A program made the position numbers and the translations under genes. A stretch of 64,000 bases of DNA from Streptomyces ficellus (GTDB lineage: Bacteria > Actinomycetota > Actinomycetes > Streptomycetales > Streptomycetaceae): NCBI RefSeq assembly GCF_009739905.1, contig NZ_CP034279.1, positions 3,782,001-3,846,000 on the forward strand, written 5' to 3'. Below the pieces are notes generated by a model. It saw nothing but the letters and a program-made list of their open reading frames with translations, was not told the DNA's origin and ran no database searches. Position 1 is the first letter of the stretch, and the number at the start of each line of letters is the position of its first letter. Below, in pieces: positions 1 through 10,217 of the stretch.

Positions 1-415
1 AGTTCGCGAGGCGATGGGACTGAGAGCCGGCCGCCGGCGGGCCGAGTGCGACATCGGAGGGCTGGGCCGACGCGAACGGCCCACCCTCCGGTCGGCGCGC
101 GGCATGGACGGGCTGGTAGGGCACACACGCATGGTCGTTGATGGCGTGACCGTCATGCCTGTCGTACGCGGCTGTCCGGGGGGCGTTCGTGGGGGCAGGG
201 GGCAGGGGGCAGGTCGGGGGCGCACGGCGGAGAGCGGCGCCGTCGGCGGCCAGCTGAAGCGCGCCTCGCGCGCTGATGAGCGCATAACTGGGGGTGGTTC
301 AACAGTTCAGCAAGAAGCCCAAAACCGCTCTCGGCGCCGGCGGGAGGGAACCGCGTGAATCCGTTCCCCGGCCGCACCGAACCCGGGCCCCGACGAGAAG
401 CGAAGGAGCAAGACC
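1..415. other. No convincing gene; probable edge of an old integrated element
   Basis: The open frames here are arginine- and glycine-rich in several frames at once, as expected of random GC-rich DNA, and none has a good ribosome binding site until the gene that starts just after this stretch. A G-rich run lies near 176-215. Because an integrase fossil and a tRNA-Ser lie just to the right, this DNA may be part of an element that continues leftward out of the window. I see nothing else that can be supported. Confidence 0.4.
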
Positions 416-976
416 ATGTACGACTGCGAGGGATGTGGACCGTCCCGGCAGGGGTTGTTCTTCGGCTCCGGGATCGGAGAAGCGAAGTGGTGGTGCTGGC
501 GCTGCCAGAGCGCCGATCAGAAGGAACTGATCCGCTACCTGGATGACCACGCCCGGGGCGTGCTCAGCCGCGACGCCGACGGCGTGCACTGGCCCTATGG
601 CCCGAACATCTACGTCCAGATGCGCGCGGACCTATTGGACTGGGCCGACCGGCACGATCTCAAGAACGGCAACACGGGGTGTTCGTCCAGGCTCCACTGG
701 CTCGACAGGGGCCGCTGCGCCAAGAGGGAATGCCAAGGCAGGCCGGAGTTCTACGACCACACGACCACGTGGCTTTCGCGGACGACCGGCAAGCCCGCTC
801 TGGTCTTCAACCAGCCCTACAGGCAGGTGGACCCGGCCGAGGTTTGGGATGCCATCAGCGAGTACCCGTCTCTCACGGCCGAGGTCGGGCCGGAGAGCTG
901 GTACGGCGCAGGGACCAGCGGTGTCTACATCTGGAATGACGGCAACCGTTCCATGGCTGTTCGGTCGTCCCGATGA
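416..976 (+). CDS. Hypothetical protein with paired Cys motifs, probable element cargo
   Basis: A 186-residue protein of no family I recognise. The start is an ATG preceded at good spacing by an AAGGAG ribosome binding site. The N-terminus has Cys4 and Cys7, and a second CxxC lies near residues 27-30, so a zinc-ribbon-like fold is possible; another Cys pair lies near residues 101-106. The protein is rich in Trp and Tyr and predicted soluble, with no signal peptide or membrane segment. Its codon use is less GC-biased than that of the purine genes. It stands alone, just upstream of an integrase fossil abutting a tRNA gene, which suggests cargo of a decayed integrated element. Function unknown. 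Confidence 0.6.
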   Translation: MYDCEGCGPSRQGLFFGSGIGEAKWWCWRCQSADQKELIRYLDDHARGVLSRDADGVHWPYGPNIYVQMRADLLDWADRHDLKNGNTGCSSRLHWLDRGRCAKRECQGRPEFYDHTTTWLSRTTGKPALVFNQPYRQVDPAEVWDAISEYPSLTAEVGPESWYGAGTSGVYIWNDGNRSMAVRSSR

Positions 977-1002
977 CCGCCCGTCGGAGTGAGTGACTAT
1001 CA

Positions 1003-1266
1003 CGGCTGCAAGACGCGAAGGTTCGGGACGGCCGGCTGCATGATGCCCTGCACACGGTCGTCATCGTGCTCAGGCCGCTAGGTGCCCCGGCCCCGTCGTC
1101 GATACAGGTCACGGGTTGGGGGCCGGGCACCTCCTCGAGCATGCGGGCGCGCCACCTCCACGTGCCGGACGCCACGCTTAAGGATGTGGCCCGGAAGATC
1201 GCCGATGCCATCTGGGGAGCCCCGAAAGCACCCGCTGCGGACAACAACCAGGACGACGAAGGCTGA
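1003..1266 (+). pseudogene. C-terminal fossil of a tyrosine recombinase (phage/AICE integrase)
   Basis: One frame reads through a degraded version of the end of an actinobacterial integrase. The order is a VRDGRLHDALHT block (normally LHDARHT), a region matching a VMGW-like helix, then a block with SM and HLHVPD (normally RYxHV) and a tail ending in AIWG. The catalytic Arg of the HxxR motif is Leu here, and the nucleophilic Tyr position reads His, so the enzyme would be dead even if translated. No intact upstream part is visible. A strong terminator and a tRNA-Ser 3' end follow directly, the usual place for an integrase and its attachment site. Read by eye from motif spacing, not from an alignment. 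Confidence 0.7.
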
Positions 1267-1273
1267 GACACGT

Positions 1274-1307
1274 CGAAGGGCCCCACCGCGAACGGTGGGG
1301 CCCTTCG
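1274..1307. terminator. Perfect 15-bp hairpin terminator
   Basis: A perfect 15-bp stem (CGAAGGGCCCCACCG and its complement) closes on a CGAA tetraloop. It lies between the integrase fossil and the convergent tRNA-Ser gene and could end transcription from both sides. Confidence 0.85.
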
Positions 1308-1328
1308 ACAACGTGCCCGGTGAGGCAC

Positions 1329-1416
1329 TGGCGGAGGATACGAGATTCGAACTCGTGAGGGGTTGCCCCCAACACGCTTTCCAAGCGTGCGCCCTAGGCC
1401 TCTAGGCGAATCCTCC
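1329..1416 (-). tRNA. tRNA-Ser(GGA)
   Basis: On the minus strand this folds as a class II tRNA with a GGAGGAT acceptor stem, a long variable arm and anticodon GGA in a TTGGAAA loop. The discriminator is G and a CCA end is encoded. An integrase fossil sits at its 3' side, so the 3' end was probably an attachment site. Confidence 0.95.
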
Positions 1417-1540
1417 GCCGCAAACAATACAAGACGTTGAGGAGTGCTCGCGAACCCGTTCCCGGGGCCGGCGTCCCGAGGTGTTCGGGGTGGCCGGGGG
1501 GCGGTCCGCGAGGGGGCGGGGATCGGGTAGGCTGGGCGCA

Positions 1541-1626
1541 GCCCCTCACGTGGCGCTATCTGACTGAACTCCCCCAGGGCCGGAAGGCAGCAAGGGTAGG
1601 TCGGCTCTGGCGGGTGCGTGAGGGGC
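1541..1626 (+). ncRNA. ffs: Signal recognition particle RNA (4.5S-type)
   Basis: This is the RNA of the signal recognition particle, which pairs with Ffh to target nascent membrane and secreted proteins. The conserved apical element GGCCGGAAGGCAGCAAGGGTAGG, split here only by phase, is present. The ends pair as a perfect 10-bp stem (GCCCCTCACG with CGTGAGGGGC), giving an 86-nt hairpin of the short bacterial type. A TAGGCT box about 8 bases upstream could be its -10 element. In Streptomyces it lies just ahead of dnaX, as here. Confidence 0.9.
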
Positions 1627-1696
1627 GCTTGCGTTGCGGGGCGGGGGTTCCGGTGGGCCGGGTCGATTGTCGGTGGGGCCCGATATCGTCGTAAGG

Positions 1697-4003
1697 GTGT
1701 CGTCCCTTGCGCTGTACCGCCGCTATCGCCCCGAGTCCTTCGCCGAGGTCATCGGGCAGGAGCATGTCACCGACCCGTTGCAGCAGGCCCTGCGGAACAA
1801 CCGGGTCAATCACGCGTACCTGTTCAGCGGGCCGCGCGGGTGCGGGAAGACGACCAGCGCGCGGATCCTGGCCCGCTGTCTGAACTGTGAGCAAGGTCCC
1901 ACACCCACCCCCTGCGGCGAGTGCCAGTCGTGTCAGGACCTGGCGAGGAACGGGCCGGGGTCGATCGACGTCATCGAGATCGACGCGGCTTCGCACGGTG
2001 GCGTGGACGACGCCCGTGACCTGCGGGAGAAGGCCTTCTTCGGGCCGGCGAGCAGCCGGTACAAGATCTACATCATCGACGAGGCGCACATGGTCACCTC
2101 GGCGGGGTTCAACGCCCTGCTGAAGGTGGTCGAGGAGCCGCCGGAGCACCTGAAGTTCATCTTCGCGACGACCGAGCCCGAGAAGGTCATCGGGACCATC
2201 CGGTCGCGTACGCACCACTACCCGTTCCGGCTGGTGCCGCCCGGCACGTTGCGCGAGTACCTGGGCGAGGTGTGCGGCAAGGAACAGATCCCCGTCGAGG
2301 ACGGGGTGCTGCCGCTCGTCGTGCGCGCGGGCGCCGGTTCGGTGCGTGACTCGATGTCCGTCATGGACCAGCTGCTGGCCGGCGCCGCCGAGGACGGTGT
2401 GACATACGCCATGGCCACCGCGCTCCTCGGGTACACGGACGGCTCGCTGCTGGACTCCGTGGTGGACTCCTTCGCCTCCGGGGACGGGGCCGCCGCGTTC
2501 GAGGTCGTCGACCGGGTCATCGAGGGCGGCAACGACCCGCGGCGCTTCGTGGCCGACCTGCTGGAGCGGCTGCGGGACCTGGTGATCCTGGCCGCGGTGC
2601 CGGACGCCGCCGAGAAGGGGCTCTTCGACGCGCCCGCCGACGTGGTCGAGCGGATGCAGGCGCAGGCGTCGGTGTTCGGGGCGGCCGAGCTGAGCCGGGC
2701 CGCCGACATCGTCAACACCGGGCTGACTGAGATGCGCGGGGCGACCTCGCCGCGGCTCCAGCTGGAGCTGATCTGCGCGCGCGTGCTGCTGCCCGCCGCG
2801 TTCACCGACGAGCGGTCGCTGCTGGCCCGGCTGGACCGGCTGGAGCGCGGCTCGGCGGTCCAGGGCGCCGCCTTCCAGGCGACGGGTCCCGGGCCCGCCA
2901 TGGGGTACGTGCCGGGGCCCGAGGCACACGTCCAGATGCCGCCGTCCGTCGCGCCGGGCGGCGGGCCCGCCGCTGCCCGTGCCGCGGTACGGGGACCGGG
3001 CGAGGCCCCCGCCCCGGCGCCCGAGTCCGGCCCGCAGGTGCCCGCGCCCGCGTACGCGGAGCCCACCGCGCCCCCTGCACCGCCCGCGCCCCCGGCACCA
3101 CCCGCCTCGCCCGAGCCCGCCGCCGCGCCCGCCGCGCCCGCCGCGTCCCGGCCCGGGGCGTGGCCCTCCGCCGCCGCGCCCGGGGCCCAGGAGTCCGGTG
3201 GCCGGCCCGGCGCCTGGCCCACCGCGTCCCCCCGGCCCGCCGCCCCGGCGGCCGGACCGTCGGCGCCCGTGCCGTCAGCACCTGCGCCCCAGGCCGCGCC
3301 CTCCGCGCCCGCCGCCCCGGCGGCCGGTCCCGGTATGGCACAGGGCGCCGGCCAGGTGCGGAACATGTGGCCGGACATCCTGGAGGCGGTCAAGAACCGC
3401 CGCCGCTTCACCTGGATCCTGCTCAGCCAGAACGCGCAGGTCGCCGGCTTCGACGGCACGACCCTCCAGGTGGGCTTCCTCAACGCGGGCGCCCGGGACA
3501 ACTTCGCGAGCAGCGGCAGCGAGGACGTCCTGCGGCAGGCCCTCGCCGAGCAGTTCAACGTCCAGTGGAAGATCGAGGCGATCGTCGACCCCTCGGGCGG
3601 CTCCGCACCCCCGCCGGCACCCGGCGGCGGGGGCATGGGCGGGGGTTACGGCGGCGGCTTCGGTGGCACCGGCGGTCCCGGCGGCACCGGAGGCACCGGG
3701 GGTTACGGTGGCGGAGGCCGCCCGCCCCAGGCGCCCGCGCCGCAGGCCGCGCCCCGGCCGGCACAGCAGTCCCCGCAGGAACCGCAGGCGCGGTCGTCCC
3801 CGTCCGCCCCCGCGCCGGGCTCGGGCCCGGGTGCGGGCTCCGCGCCGGAGCCTCGGCCCCCGGCGGCCCGGCAGCCGGTCCGGCCCGAGGACGACATGCC
3901 CGAGGACGACGACCCCGACCTCGTCGACTCCGCCCTCTCCGGCCACGACCTGATCGTGCGCGAGCTCGGGGCGACGGTGGTGGAGGAATATACGAACGAG
4001 TAG
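1697..4003 (+). CDS. dnaX: DNA polymerase III subunit gamma/tau
   Basis: The clamp-loader ATPase subunit of the replicative polymerase, 768 residues from the GTG that begins VSSLALYRRYRP; an upstream frame extension overlaps the SRP RNA and is not conserved-looking. Walker A (GPRGCGKT) lies at residues 45-52, the zinc-module cysteines at 64, 73, 76 and 79, and a DEAH Walker B at 128-131, followed by a sensor FATTEP motif. After about residue 380 comes a long Pro/Ala-rich linker, then a conserved block around NMWPDILEAVKNRRR (the tau polymerase-binding region), a Gly-rich stretch and an acidic tail. I see no A-rich slippery run, so a frameshifted gamma form is not indicated. Confidence 0.95.
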   Translation: MSSLALYRRYRPESFAEVIGQEHVTDPLQQALRNNRVNHAYLFSGPRGCGKTTSARILARCLNCEQGPTPTPCGECQSCQDLARNGPGSIDVIEIDAASHGGVDDARDLREKAFFGPASSRYKIYIIDEAHMVTSAGFNALLKVVEEPPEHLKFIFATTEPEKVIGTIRSRTHHYPFRLVPPGTLREYLGEVCGKEQIPVEDGVLPLVVRAGAGSVRDSMSVMDQLLAGAAEDGVTYAMATALLGYTDGSLLDSVVDSFASGDGAAAFEVVDRVIEGGNDPRRFVADLLERLRDLVILAAVPDAAEKGLFDAPADVVERMQAQASVFGAAELSRAADIVNTGLTEMRGATSPRLQLELICARVLLPAAFTDERSLLARLDRLERGSAVQGAAFQATGPGPAMGYVPGPEAHVQMPPSVAPGGGPAAARAAVRGPGEAPAPAPESGPQVPAPAYAEPTAPPAPPAPPAPPASPEPAAAPAAPAASRPGAWPSAAAPGAQESGGRPGAWPTASPRPAAPAAGPSAPVPSAPAPQAAPSAPAAPAAGPGMAQGAGQVRNMWPDILEAVKNRRRFTWILLSQNAQVAGFDGTTLQVGFLNAGARDNFASSGSEDVLRQALAEQFNVQWKIEAIVDPSGGSAPPPAPGGGGMGGGYGGGFGGTGGPGGTGGTGGYGGGGRPPQAPAPQAAPRPAQQSPQEPQARSSPSAPAPGSGPGAGSAPEPRPPAARQPVRPEDDMPEDDDPDLVDSALSGHDLIVRELGATVVEEYTNE

Positions 4004-4051
4004 TGGGGGCGGCCTCGGTGGCCCGCACAAAGATCGCCCCGCTCCGCGGGC

Positions 4052-4057
4052 TACCCT
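4052..4057 (+). promoter_or_regulatory. Probable -10 box of a leaderless purD promoter
   Basis: TACCCT lies seven bases before the GTG start of purD and no ribosome binding site is visible, so transcription would begin at or beside the start codon. The arrangement recurs at purF (TACACT, seven bases). Confidence 0.55.
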
Positions 4058-4064
4058 GACTGGC

Positions 4065-5315
<1,251 letters not shown>

Positions 5316-5543
5316 GACCGCTCGGACGCTGAACCGTCCGCACCTTTACCCAAAGCCATTCCATCGAGTGACGGCTGGCCCATCCGGATGACGCCCGCCG
5401 GTGCCCCAACTAGGGTGCCGCGCAAGCGTTCCGGCACTTGGCCCACCGGCATTGCGATGTCAGTGGCGGGTGCCACAGTGGGGGAGTGACCAACACCGCC
5501 GCGAGGCAGTCCGCCGCAGGGCAGAAGGGGGTGACGTACGGCC

Positions 5544-7505
5544 GTGTCCGATTCCGGTGCTCGTCTCGGGATGGGTGAGGAGCGGGGTGCGCGGGGTGCG
5601 CACGCCCGGGCCCTGGCGCTGCTGCGGGTGCGCAGCAGGGCGCTGGCCGTGGCGCTGCTGCCCGCCGCCCTCGCCGTGGTGCTGCTGACCGGCGGTGTCA
5701 CGGGCCGGTTGCCCGGCGCCGGCTGGGACACCGCCCGCTGGGTGGTGTCGCTGCTCGCGGTGGTGGTGCTGCTGGCCGCCGTCGCGGTCGCCGCCGTGAT
5801 CGCGCGGGCCAGGCCCGCGCTGACCCCGACGGTCGAGATCCCCCGCGAGTCGGCCCCCGACCTGTACCGGATGGTGCAGGACCTGGCGGGGCGGCTGGAC
5901 GTGCCGGCGCCCTCGGCGATAGCGCTCACCCCGGACTGCGACAGCTGGCTGGAGGACCGTACGCACCCGGCACACGGCGGGCCGGCCGCCCGGGGCGGGC
6001 AGCGTGCCGGCACGCCGCCCGTCCTGGTCATAGGGTCACCGTTCCTGTGGTGGATGCGGGTGGCCGAGCTGCGGGCGGTGCTGGCTCCCGTGGTGGCCGG
6101 CACGGGCCCGTCCGCCCACCCCGACATAGCCGCGGCCCGCCGTTTCGTCCGGGGCCTGGACGCCGCCGTCGCGGTGGCCGACCGGCCGGGGCTCGATCCG
6201 GTGCGGCGCCTGGGAGCGCGGTTCGTCGGCTCGGTGGTGCGGGTGCTGCTGCGCGGCTGCCGGACGCACGCCGCCGAGATGGAGCGGGGCGTGGCGGCGG
6301 CCGCCTCGGAGCGCGCACAGGATGTGGACTACGGCGCGCGGATCGTCGCCCAGGAGCAGGTGGGGCTGGCGTACGCGGGCTGGGACCGGCTGCTGACCCG
6401 GGTGGCCCTGCCCGCCTGGCGCATGGGCCGCTGGCCCTCCCGGCTGGACGCGGGCGTGGTCTCCGCGCTCACCGAACTGTCGCGGCGCGACCGGCTGGCG
6501 GAAGGGTTCACCTCCCGGCTGGGCGAGCGTCCGGCGTGCGACCTGCTCGAAGAGCCCGGACTGGTCGACGAGGCCACCTCGCTGCTCGCCGCCCGCCTCT
6601 TCCACGGCGGGCCCGCCGAGGTGGGCCCCGACTGGGCCCCGGTGGACTGGCAGCAGTACCCGGACGAGGTCGTCGACCGGAAGTGGCGTACGGAGGCGGC
6701 CCGGCTGCACCGGGTCCTGGACCGGCTCGGAGTCGACCGGGACGCGGAGGCGACGCTGGCGCGGGTGGTGGACCACCTGGCGACCACCAGGACCGGCGAG
6801 GCGCTCGCCGCGGCGATCACCGCCGAGATCTCCCGCGAGGCGACCACCCCGGCGTCCGCGTCCGCCGCAGCGCCCGAGCCGGGCACGGCACCCGCGCCCG
6901 GCGCGTACCCCGGTGCCCCCGGCCGCCCCGCCGAGCCGGACGACCCCGCCGCCCACCCCGCGAGCCCCGACCGCCCCGCGCAGCCCTCGCCCCAGCCCTC
7001 TCATCCACCGCATCCGCTCCACGCACCGCACCCCTCACCCCTCCCAGGCAACCGACCGGATGACCGACCGGATGACCGACCGGATGACCGACCGGATGAC
7101 CGACCGGGTGGCGAGAACACGCCCCTCGACTCCCCGGCCGCTCCCGCACCACCACCACCACCGCCACCACCGCCGCCGATATCCGTCCCGGGCGACCTGG
7201 ACCACGCCGCGTGGGGCCCCGGCGGGGACGCGCTGCCGTTGTTCCCGCTGCAGCCGCCGCGCAGCGGCCGGGAGCTGCTGGCCGATCATGTGACCGCCAT
7301 GGTGTGCTGCGCCGCCGTCGACACCGCCGGTGCCGTACCGGGCCTGGACTGGCTCGACGGGCCCACGCTCCTCGTCGGGGGCAAGCGCCATCCCGACCTC
7401 GCCGGGCGGGTGCTGAGCCTGATAGAGGACGCCGATCCCGAGCCCCTGCGCTCCTGGCTGGTGACCGTGGGCGTGCGACCGGAGAAACCCGTCCGGCTGG
7501 TATGA
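5544..7505 (+). CDS. Membrane-anchored hypothetical protein with proline-rich linker
   Basis: A 653-residue protein of unknown function. Two hydrophobic segments near residues 36-56 and 67-90 anchor the N-terminus. A soluble alpha/beta-looking region of about 350 residues, rich in Arg, Glu and Trp, follows. A low-complexity Pro/Asp/Arg linker (about 435-545) holds a PDDR tandem repeat and an 11-proline run, and a short conserved C-terminal domain follows. The GTG start was chosen because the hydrophobic segments follow at normal distance; the ribosome binding site is weak. The gene lies between purD and a DMF-ase-like gene, as I recall for other Streptomyces, which argues for a conserved though unassigned role. 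Confidence 0.7.
   Translation: MSDSGARLGMGEERGARGAHARALALLRVRSRALAVALLPAALAVVLLTGGVTGRLPGAGWDTARWVVSLLAVVVLLAAVAVAAVIARARPALTPTVEIPRESAPDLYRMVQDLAGRLDVPAPSAIALTPDCDSWLEDRTHPAHGGPAARGGQRAGTPPVLVIGSPFLWWMRVAELRAVLAPVVAGTGPSAHPDIAAARRFVRGLDAAVAVADRPGLDPVRRLGARFVGSVVRVLLRGCRTHAAEMERGVAAAASERAQDVDYGARIVAQEQVGLAYAGWDRLLTRVALPAWRMGRWPSRLDAGVVSALTELSRRDRLAEGFTSRLGERPACDLLEEPGLVDEATSLLAARLFHGGPAEVGPDWAPVDWQQYPDEVVDRKWRTEAARLHRVLDRLGVDRDAEATLARVVDHLATTRTGEALAAAITAEISREATTPASASAAAPEPGTAPAPGAYPGAPGRPAEPDDPAAHPASPDRPAQPSPQPSHPPHPLHAPHPSPLPGNRPDDRPDDRPDDRPDDRPGGENTPLDSPAAPAPPPPPPPPPPISVPGDLDHAAWGPGGDALPLFPLQPPRSGRELLADHVTAMVCCAAVDTAGAVPGLDWLDGPTLLVGGKRHPDLAGRVLSLIEDADPEPLRSWLVTVGVRPEKPVRLV
7051..7110 (+). 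repeat. Five tandem 12-bp repeats inside a coding region
   Basis: Four identical copies of ACCGACCGGATG and a fifth with one change encode PDDR units in the linker of the membrane protein. The unit is a multiple of three, so copy number can vary without frameshift. Confidence 0.9.
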
Positions 7506-7671
7506 CCGCCGTACGCCCGACGTACGACCGACGTACGACCGGCGCACCCAAAGTGGAATGCCACGGTCCGTTCCCGCCAATTAACGACGAACGGTGACGG
7601 AGTGCGTGCGTTATGTGATGTGCTGGAGACCGGCACTGACAGTCGCGGGGGAGTCGAGGGAGGGGCGCAGC

Positions 7672-9132
7672 ATGGGGGCGGAACAGAATCGGCGGTGGGA
7701 GTCGGGAGCCCTCGCCCACGCCGTCTCGGACCCCTTCGGCCAGGGGCCGCTGCCCTGGCTGCGGGGCAGTGAGCAGTACATCGGCGACACCGGCCAGGTC
7801 GTCCCCTGGTACGCCGACCCGGCGCTGGCGCGCGGTGGCCACGGCGGGCCGCGCTCCGCCGACGACGTACGGCGGCAGATCAAGGGCTTCTCCTCGGCCG
7901 GCGCGGTCGCCCCGGGCGAGGCGATCGACTTCCACATCACCGTGGACCCGCCCCAGCAGTTCTCGGTCGACATCTATCGGATCGGTCACTACGCGGGCGA
8001 CGGCGCCGCGAAGATCACCACCAGTCCGCGCCTGTCCGGCATCGTCCAGCCACCCCCGCTCACCGCCGAGCGCACCGTCTCCTGCCACCACTGGTGGCTC
8101 TCCTGGCGGCTCCAGGTCCCCTCCTACTGGGCGGTCGGGGCGTACGTGGCGGTGCTGACCACCCTCGACGGCCACCGCTCGCACATCCCCTTCACCGTCC
8201 GGGACGGCCACCCCGCCGATCTGCTCCTGCTGCTCCCCGACATCACCTGGCAGGCGTACAACCTCTACCCGGAGGACGGCCGCACCGGCGCCAGCCTCTA
8301 CCACGCGTGGGACGAGGAGGGCCGGCTGCTCGGCGAGGAGGAGGCCGCCACCACCGTCTCCTTCGACCGCCCCTTCGCGGGCGCCGGCCTGCCCCTCCAC
8401 GTGGGCCACGCCTACGACTTCATCCGCTGGGCGGAGCGGTACGGCTACGACCTGGCCTACGCGGACGCCCGGGACCTGCACGCGGGCCGCGTCGACCCGT
8501 CGCAGTACCGGGGCCTGGTCTTCCCCGGGCACGACGAGTACTGGTCGGTGCCGATGCGCCGCACGGTGGAGCAGGCCCGCGACCAGGGCACCTCGCTGGT
8601 GTTCCTCTCCGCCAACACCATGTACTGGCAGGTCGAGCTGGCGGCCTCGCCCTCCGGCGTCCCCGACCGCCTCCTCACCTGCCGAAAACGCCGGGGCCCG
8701 GGCAAACCCGCCCTGTGGCGCGAGGTGGACCGTCCCGAGCAGCAACTGCTCGGCATCCAGTACGCCGGCCGGGTCCCCGAGCCGCACCCGATGGTGGTCC
8801 GCAACGCCGGGCACTGGCTCTGGGAGGCCACCGGCGCCGGCGAGGGCGACGAGCTGCCCGGCATGGTCGCGGGCGAGGCCGACCGGTACTTCCCGCGCAC
8901 CGCCCTCCCCGAACACCGCCGGCGCATCCTGCTCGCCCACTCCCCCTACCGGGACGGCGACAACCACGTACGCCACCAGGAGACCTCCCTCTACCGTGCC
9001 CCCTCCGGCGCGCTCGTCTTCGCCTCGGGCACCTTCGCCTGGTCGCCCGCCCTGGACCGGCCGGGTCATGTCGACCTCCGTATCCAGCGCGCCACGGCCA
9101 ACCTCCTGGACCGCATCTGCAAACGGGACTAG
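7672..9132 (+). CDS. N,N-dimethylformamidase beta-subunit-like protein
   Basis: About 486 residues, starting at an ATG with a GGAGGGG ribosome binding site; an upstream in-frame start lacks one. The first third is beta-rich (IDFHITVDPP, VDIYRIGHYAGDGA). The rest resembles the C-terminal domain of DMF-ase large subunits, with DITWQAYNLY, a GHDEYWS motif and SANTMYWQ, features of a class I glutamine-amidotransferase-like fold with metal-binding residues. I infer the family by eye; the substrate is unknown, and real DMF degradation is unlikely since no small subunit is present. There is no signal peptide. The gene sits alone between the membrane protein and purC. Confidence 0.75.
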   Translation: MGAEQNRRWESGALAHAVSDPFGQGPLPWLRGSEQYIGDTGQVVPWYADPALARGGHGGPRSADDVRRQIKGFSSAGAVAPGEAIDFHITVDPPQQFSVDIYRIGHYAGDGAAKITTSPRLSGIVQPPPLTAERTVSCHHWWLSWRLQVPSYWAVGAYVAVLTTLDGHRSHIPFTVRDGHPADLLLLLPDITWQAYNLYPEDGRTGASLYHAWDEEGRLLGEEEAATTVSFDRPFAGAGLPLHVGHAYDFIRWAERYGYDLAYADARDLHAGRVDPSQYRGLVFPGHDEYWSVPMRRTVEQARDQGTSLVFLSANTMYWQVELAASPSGVPDRLLTCRKRRGPGKPALWREVDRPEQQLLGIQYAGRVPEPHPMVVRNAGHWLWEATGAGEGDELPGMVAGEADRYFPRTALPEHRRRILLAHSPYRDGDNHVRHQETSLYRAPSGALVFASGTFAWSPALDRPGHVDLRIQRATANLLDRICKRD

Positions 9133-9273
9133 AACGCAAGCGGGCGTCCGCCGTCCCGGCCCGCGCCAAGATCCTTCCCGAGCATCCCGTGCGTTCCGCG
9201 AGACCCCTGGCCAAAGCCCGGCCCCGCATGCGGGAGAATCGGAGCCGATTGGACAGAACCACGGGGAGGAACC

Positions 9274-10173
9274 GTGTCCGGATTCGTCGAAAAGCCCGAG
9301 CCGCTTCAGGTGCCGGGCCTGGTGCATCTGCACACCGGCAAGGTGCGCGACCTGTACCAGAACGAGGCGGGCGACCTCGTGATGGTCGCCAGCGACCGCA
9401 TGTCCGCCTACGACTGGGTGCTGCCCACCGAGATCCCCGACAAGGGCCGCGTCCTGACGCAGCTCTCGCTCTGGTGGTTCGACCGGCTCGCCGACCTCAT
9501 CCCCAACCACGTCGTCTCCACCGAGCTCCCGGCCGGCGCCCCCGCCGACTGGGCGGGCCGCACCCTGATCTGCCGGTCCCTGCGCATGGTCCCGGTGGAG
9601 TGCGTGGCCCGCGGCTACCTCACCGGTTCCGGCCTCGTCGAGTACGACGAGTCCCGTACGGTCTGCGGCCTGGCCCTCCCCGAAGGCCTCACCGACGGCT
9701 CCGAACTCCCCGCGCCGATCTTCACGCCCGCCACCAAGGCGGCCGTCGGAGAGCACGACGAGAACGTGTCGTACGAGGAGGTCGCCCGCCAGGTCGGCGC
9801 GGAGACCGCCGCCCAGCTGCGCCAGTCGACCCTCGCGATCTACTCCCGCGCCCGGGACATCGCCCGGGATCGCGGGATCATCCTCGCCGACACCAAGTTC
9901 GAGTTCGGCCTCGACGAGCAGGGCCTGGTCCTCGCCGACGAGGTGCTGACGCCGGACTCCTCCCGCTTCTGGCCGGCCGGCGCCTGGGAGCCGGGCCGCG
10001 CGCAGCCCTCGTACGACAAGCAGTACGTGCGCGACTGGCTGACCTCGCCGGCCTCCGGCTGGGACCGCGCGAGTGAGCAGCCCCCGCCGCCCCTGCCGCA
10101 GCAGGTGGTGGAGGCGACCCGGGCGAAGTACCTGGAGGCGTACGAGCTGCTCACCGGCAACGCCTGGCAGTAG
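9274..10173 (+). CDS. purC: SAICAR synthetase
   Basis: Phosphoribosylaminoimidazole-succinocarboxamide synthase joins aspartate to CAIR with ATP in purine synthesis. It is 299 residues, the long type. Recognisable blocks are the N-terminal HTGKVRDLYQ substrate loop, SDRMSAYDW, VECVARGYLTGSG, and the later ADTKFEFG segment. The GTG start follows a GGGGAGGAACC ribosome binding site. A strong terminator follows the stop, so the gene is probably a single transcription unit separate from purD and purSQL. Confidence 0.97.
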   Translation: MSGFVEKPEPLQVPGLVHLHTGKVRDLYQNEAGDLVMVASDRMSAYDWVLPTEIPDKGRVLTQLSLWWFDRLADLIPNHVVSTELPAGAPADWAGRTLICRSLRMVPVECVARGYLTGSGLVEYDESRTVCGLALPEGLTDGSELPAPIFTPATKAAVGEHDENVSYEEVARQVGAETAAQLRQSTLAIYSRARDIARDRGIILADTKFEFGLDEQGLVLADEVLTPDSSRFWPAGAWEPGRAQPSYDKQYVRDWLTSPASGWDRASEQPPPPLPQQVVEATRAKYLEAYELLTGNAWQ

Positions 10174-10179
10174 ACGCAC

Positions 10180-10215
10180 GAAGAAGCCCCCGGCCGACCG
10201 GCCGGGGGCTTCTTC
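10180..10215. terminator. 16-bp stem bidirectional terminator
   Basis: A perfect stem around GAAGCCCCCGGCC with a GACC loop separates purC from the convergent tRNA-Gly and two-component genes. Both arms end in A- or T-containing tracts, so it can act in both directions. Confidence 0.85.
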
Positions 10216-10217
10216 CA

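Noticed and set aside
1556..2929. Long minus-strand frame opposite dnaX
   Set aside because: Antisense shadow of dnaX and the SRP RNA, with no ribosome binding site and no recognisable motif.
1697..4003. Programmed frameshift producing a gamma form of DnaX
   Set aside because: No slippery A-run with downstream hairpin was seen in the expected region.
7051..7110. Possible CRISPR-like array
   Set aside because: Units are 12 bp without spacers, in frame inside a coding region; no CRISPR array was seen anywhere in the window.
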